NCBI GenBank assembly: GCA_000697475.1
Contig: JNEU01001033.1
Span: 17,573 to 81,572 of the forward strand
DNA length: 64,000 nucleotides
Source of the DNA: Lichtheimia corymbifera B2541
Lineage: Eukaryota > Mucoromycota > Mucoromycetes > Mucorales > Lichtheimiaceae
Direction: 5' to 3'
Shown here piece after piece: positions 61,938 to 64,000 of the stretch. The notes beneath the pieces are model-generated. The model worked only from the letters and a program-made list of their open reading frames with translations. It made no database searches and was not told the origin of the DNA. Position 1 is the stretch's first letter. The number at the start of each line of letters is the position of its first letter. The position numbers and the translations under genes were made by a program.

Positions 61938-64000
61938 GATGTGGTTATTATTCCACAAAGAGGAGAGCAAAAGTGGTTGTTGTGAATGTTGCGTTGGTTG
62001 TTGACAGCGTTCAGAGGAAAGAGAAGGGTCCTGCAGTAAAAAGATAGCTGCAAGTGGTGATCATGTCAAGCGGAAGGGTGCACAAAAATGGGCAAGAGTG
62101 GAAACGATGCACTGCTGCACGCACGATGTGCACACGATAATACAGTGCTACATACATAAACCACACTTTGCTTGTCGACAAAGAACATGACGACGACGGA
62201 ATGACCGTCTCCTTGGTACTTTCATCCCTTGACACCGTGTTCACAAATTGTGAATAGAACCACACTTTGTTTTTGACTCCTCCATCATTCAATATGACAG
62301 CGTCGTGCCATTCCACATACCCCACACAAAAACATGCGTGCGTGTGTGTGTGTGTGCGCGTGTGATTGATATACAATAATTATCCCATTTTTGCCACCCA
62401 TCATACTATATCTTCACACCCCCTCGTTTTTGCCATATTGTTATTAATCAAATTATTCTACTTGAATTATCGTTAAGCTTGTAAATGCTAAGGACCTCCT
62501 ACTAGGTTAAAGCTTGTTAGGTGCATATGCGATGCATCAACATCATCATCATGACACAAGAAAACGGGTCGTGGCTACAATGGGGGTAGTATCCAGGGAT
62601 TTGGTCATGGTTAGTAGTTAGGCATATATGCTTGCTTTCCCCCTTTCCTCCTTTCAACCCATGGAATCAAACTTTGGTTGAAAGGATCCATTCTCATACT
62701 CTGAAAAAGGAGATGATCAAAAATAGGCAAGTGCTCGTTTCGTGCGGAGACAATCTTTGTTTGCTGCATGTTAACAGGAAGGCGTTTCTTCCCGGATGAA
62801 GAATGACGCTATGTACCATCATCATCACCGTGCGTGCTTGGTGTATCGTGAATAAGAGGTAATACACATGTACATGATCACTTCTCCTTTCCATATATCC
62901 ATTTTGCTCTACCGTCTCCTCTTCTTCTTGCTGATGTTCATTCACTCGGTGATGATCAAAGTCGAACCAACTACGATTACATGTAATAAAGGCCGATAGG
63001 CAAACCACGTTGTGCCAACATATATAAGAATAATGAGCTATTACGGATTGTGTTTCCAAACACCAATGTCATGCAAGGTCTATTACATGTTGCATGCGGG
63101 AGCTGCAAGGAGAGCACGTGTATAAAAAGCATGTACAGGACACTGCGTCTCTTGGCTGATGCTTTGTGAGGGACTTTTTCGGTAGTCTCAATGATGATTC
63201 ATGCTATATCTCTCTCCATTGAATTGTTTGAACGTAAGGTTTGGAGGATCTTGCTTAACTACAACCCCGGAGCAAGCGTTTCCTAGGGGATTCTTGAGAG
63301 CTCCACGTGATTTTTAAGAGATCGATTCCTTGGATGACGGTGGGGTTGACGATCCTTGATGTTTCAATCATCCCCAGATTTGGGGTCTTTGGTGACCTTT
63401 ACTCCAAAGTGGGATCATTGGTTGTGGAGTACTTTGGTAATAAAGGTTTCGACATAGATCGATGCTTCAAGCGTTGGGGAGCTGGGTATGCCTTTTAAAG
63501 TTGGAGAGCACATTCATAGGTGCAGGTGCTAAGGAAGAATGGTTAATAGCTTCTGTAGTAAGCGTTACTGTTGATATAGAGAATGTTCATCGTAACGTGT
63601 CATCAGCGTGATCCACTTTCTGTGTCTATTTCCTCTTTTTCTTTATCGCTGACGATTGGGTGGGAAAATTAATTGTACGGCAGGTCTTTATGCTTCTCTG
63701 CTGTTATTAAGGAAACCTTAAACTACACCCGTTTTTTCTACGGGGATGGGCGGGCAAAGGGAAGAGGACGGCCTTGACCAAATATATGAGATCTAGCTAT
63801 TTGATATATGTTCTTCGCGGCGTTCTTGTCCCGATTCCACATAGTTCTGCAGTGATTGTTTGTACAATGGAGAACAGTGTGAAGTTTCATGTCGTCGATT
63901 TGCATGTTACGCAGGGTCCGTTGTTGACAATTGTGACAAATCTAATCGCATCAAAAGTGTTATCAACTATTTGAGCGGAGAGGATGAATAACACTCTTAC
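61938..64000. other. Right-end intergenic region with possible retroelement debris
   Basis: The first several hundred bases are the RasGEF promoter side and hold a GT microsatellite at about 62337-62361. Between 63307 and 63974 two open stretches on the plus strand, separated by stops, have a protein-like look. They include VGSLVVEYFGNKGFDIDRCF and SVKFHVVDLHVTQGPLLTIV, vaguely like retropepsin-type segments of LTR elements. No intact gene, LTR or RNA gene was recognised. Confidence 0.4.

Overview
The window looks like nuclear DNA of an early-diverging filamentous fungus, most probably a Mucorales species. Genes carry many short spliceosomal introns (mostly 40-90 nt, GT-AG, a few GC-AG). Composition is moderately AT-rich with frequent Q/N/S/D codon runs. 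The gene set also fits: a cellular RNA-dependent RNA polymerase, the NMD kinase SMG1 (lost in many yeasts and ascomycetes), a HUWE1/Tom1 HECT ligase, a GID-complex RING subunit and a PTS1-tagged 2-hydroxyacyl-CoA lyase. Fifteen protein genes are well supported by spliced reading frames, one more is a partial gene at the left edge, one is a weak orphan, and there is one tRNA-Lys gene.

Layout. 1-210 (+): last two exons of an F-box/WD40 (Cdc4/Fbw7-like) protein. 417-4637 (-): RdRP of 1325 aa. 5363-5836 (+): 40S ribosomal protein uS8 (S22/S15a). 6891-8372 (+): class V aminotransferase of the ergothioneine Egt2/cysteine desulfurase type. 8597-10271 (+): MFS transporter. 10272-12496: gene-poor, with a four-copy degenerate tandem repeat. 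12497-13810 (+): SDR oxidoreductase. 13892-15880 (-): peroxisomal 2-hydroxyacyl-CoA lyase. 16052-17656 (-): RMD5/GID2. 18419-30500 (+): Tom1/HUWE1 giant HECT ligase, about 3,670 aa. 30501-33909: long gene-free interval. 33910-35731 (+): Sel1-repeat, CAAX-tailed Chs4/Skt5-like protein. 37529-38663 (+): thioredoxin reductase. 39981-41395 (+): unrecognised acidic membrane protein. 41806-41878 (-): tRNA-Lys(CTT). 43221-43882 (-): tentative orphan. 44801-45572 (-): ML-domain/NPC2-like lipid-binding protein. 45829-46794 (+): phosducin-like PLP2. 46951-58281 (+): SMG1. 58524-61937 (-): RasGEF. 61938-64000: no intact gene, possible retroelement debris.

Functional themes: RNA surveillance and silencing (RdRP, SMG1), ubiquitin ligases (the Cdc4-like fragment, and RMD5 and Tom1, which share one head-to-head promoter region), translation and folding (uS8, PLP2), and redox or peroxisomal metabolism. 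No biosynthetic cluster, CRISPR array, intact transposon or clearly new multigene system was found. The observations most worth following are: a retained-intron alternative that would remove the peroxisomal signal of the lyase; the degenerate repeat array at 11.4-12.0 kb; micro-exons of 13 and 18 nt; GC-AG introns; a frame-neutral 42-nt intron in PLP2; and two orphan proteins. Exon boundaries were deduced by eye from frame continuity and family alignment recalled from general knowledge; no search was run.
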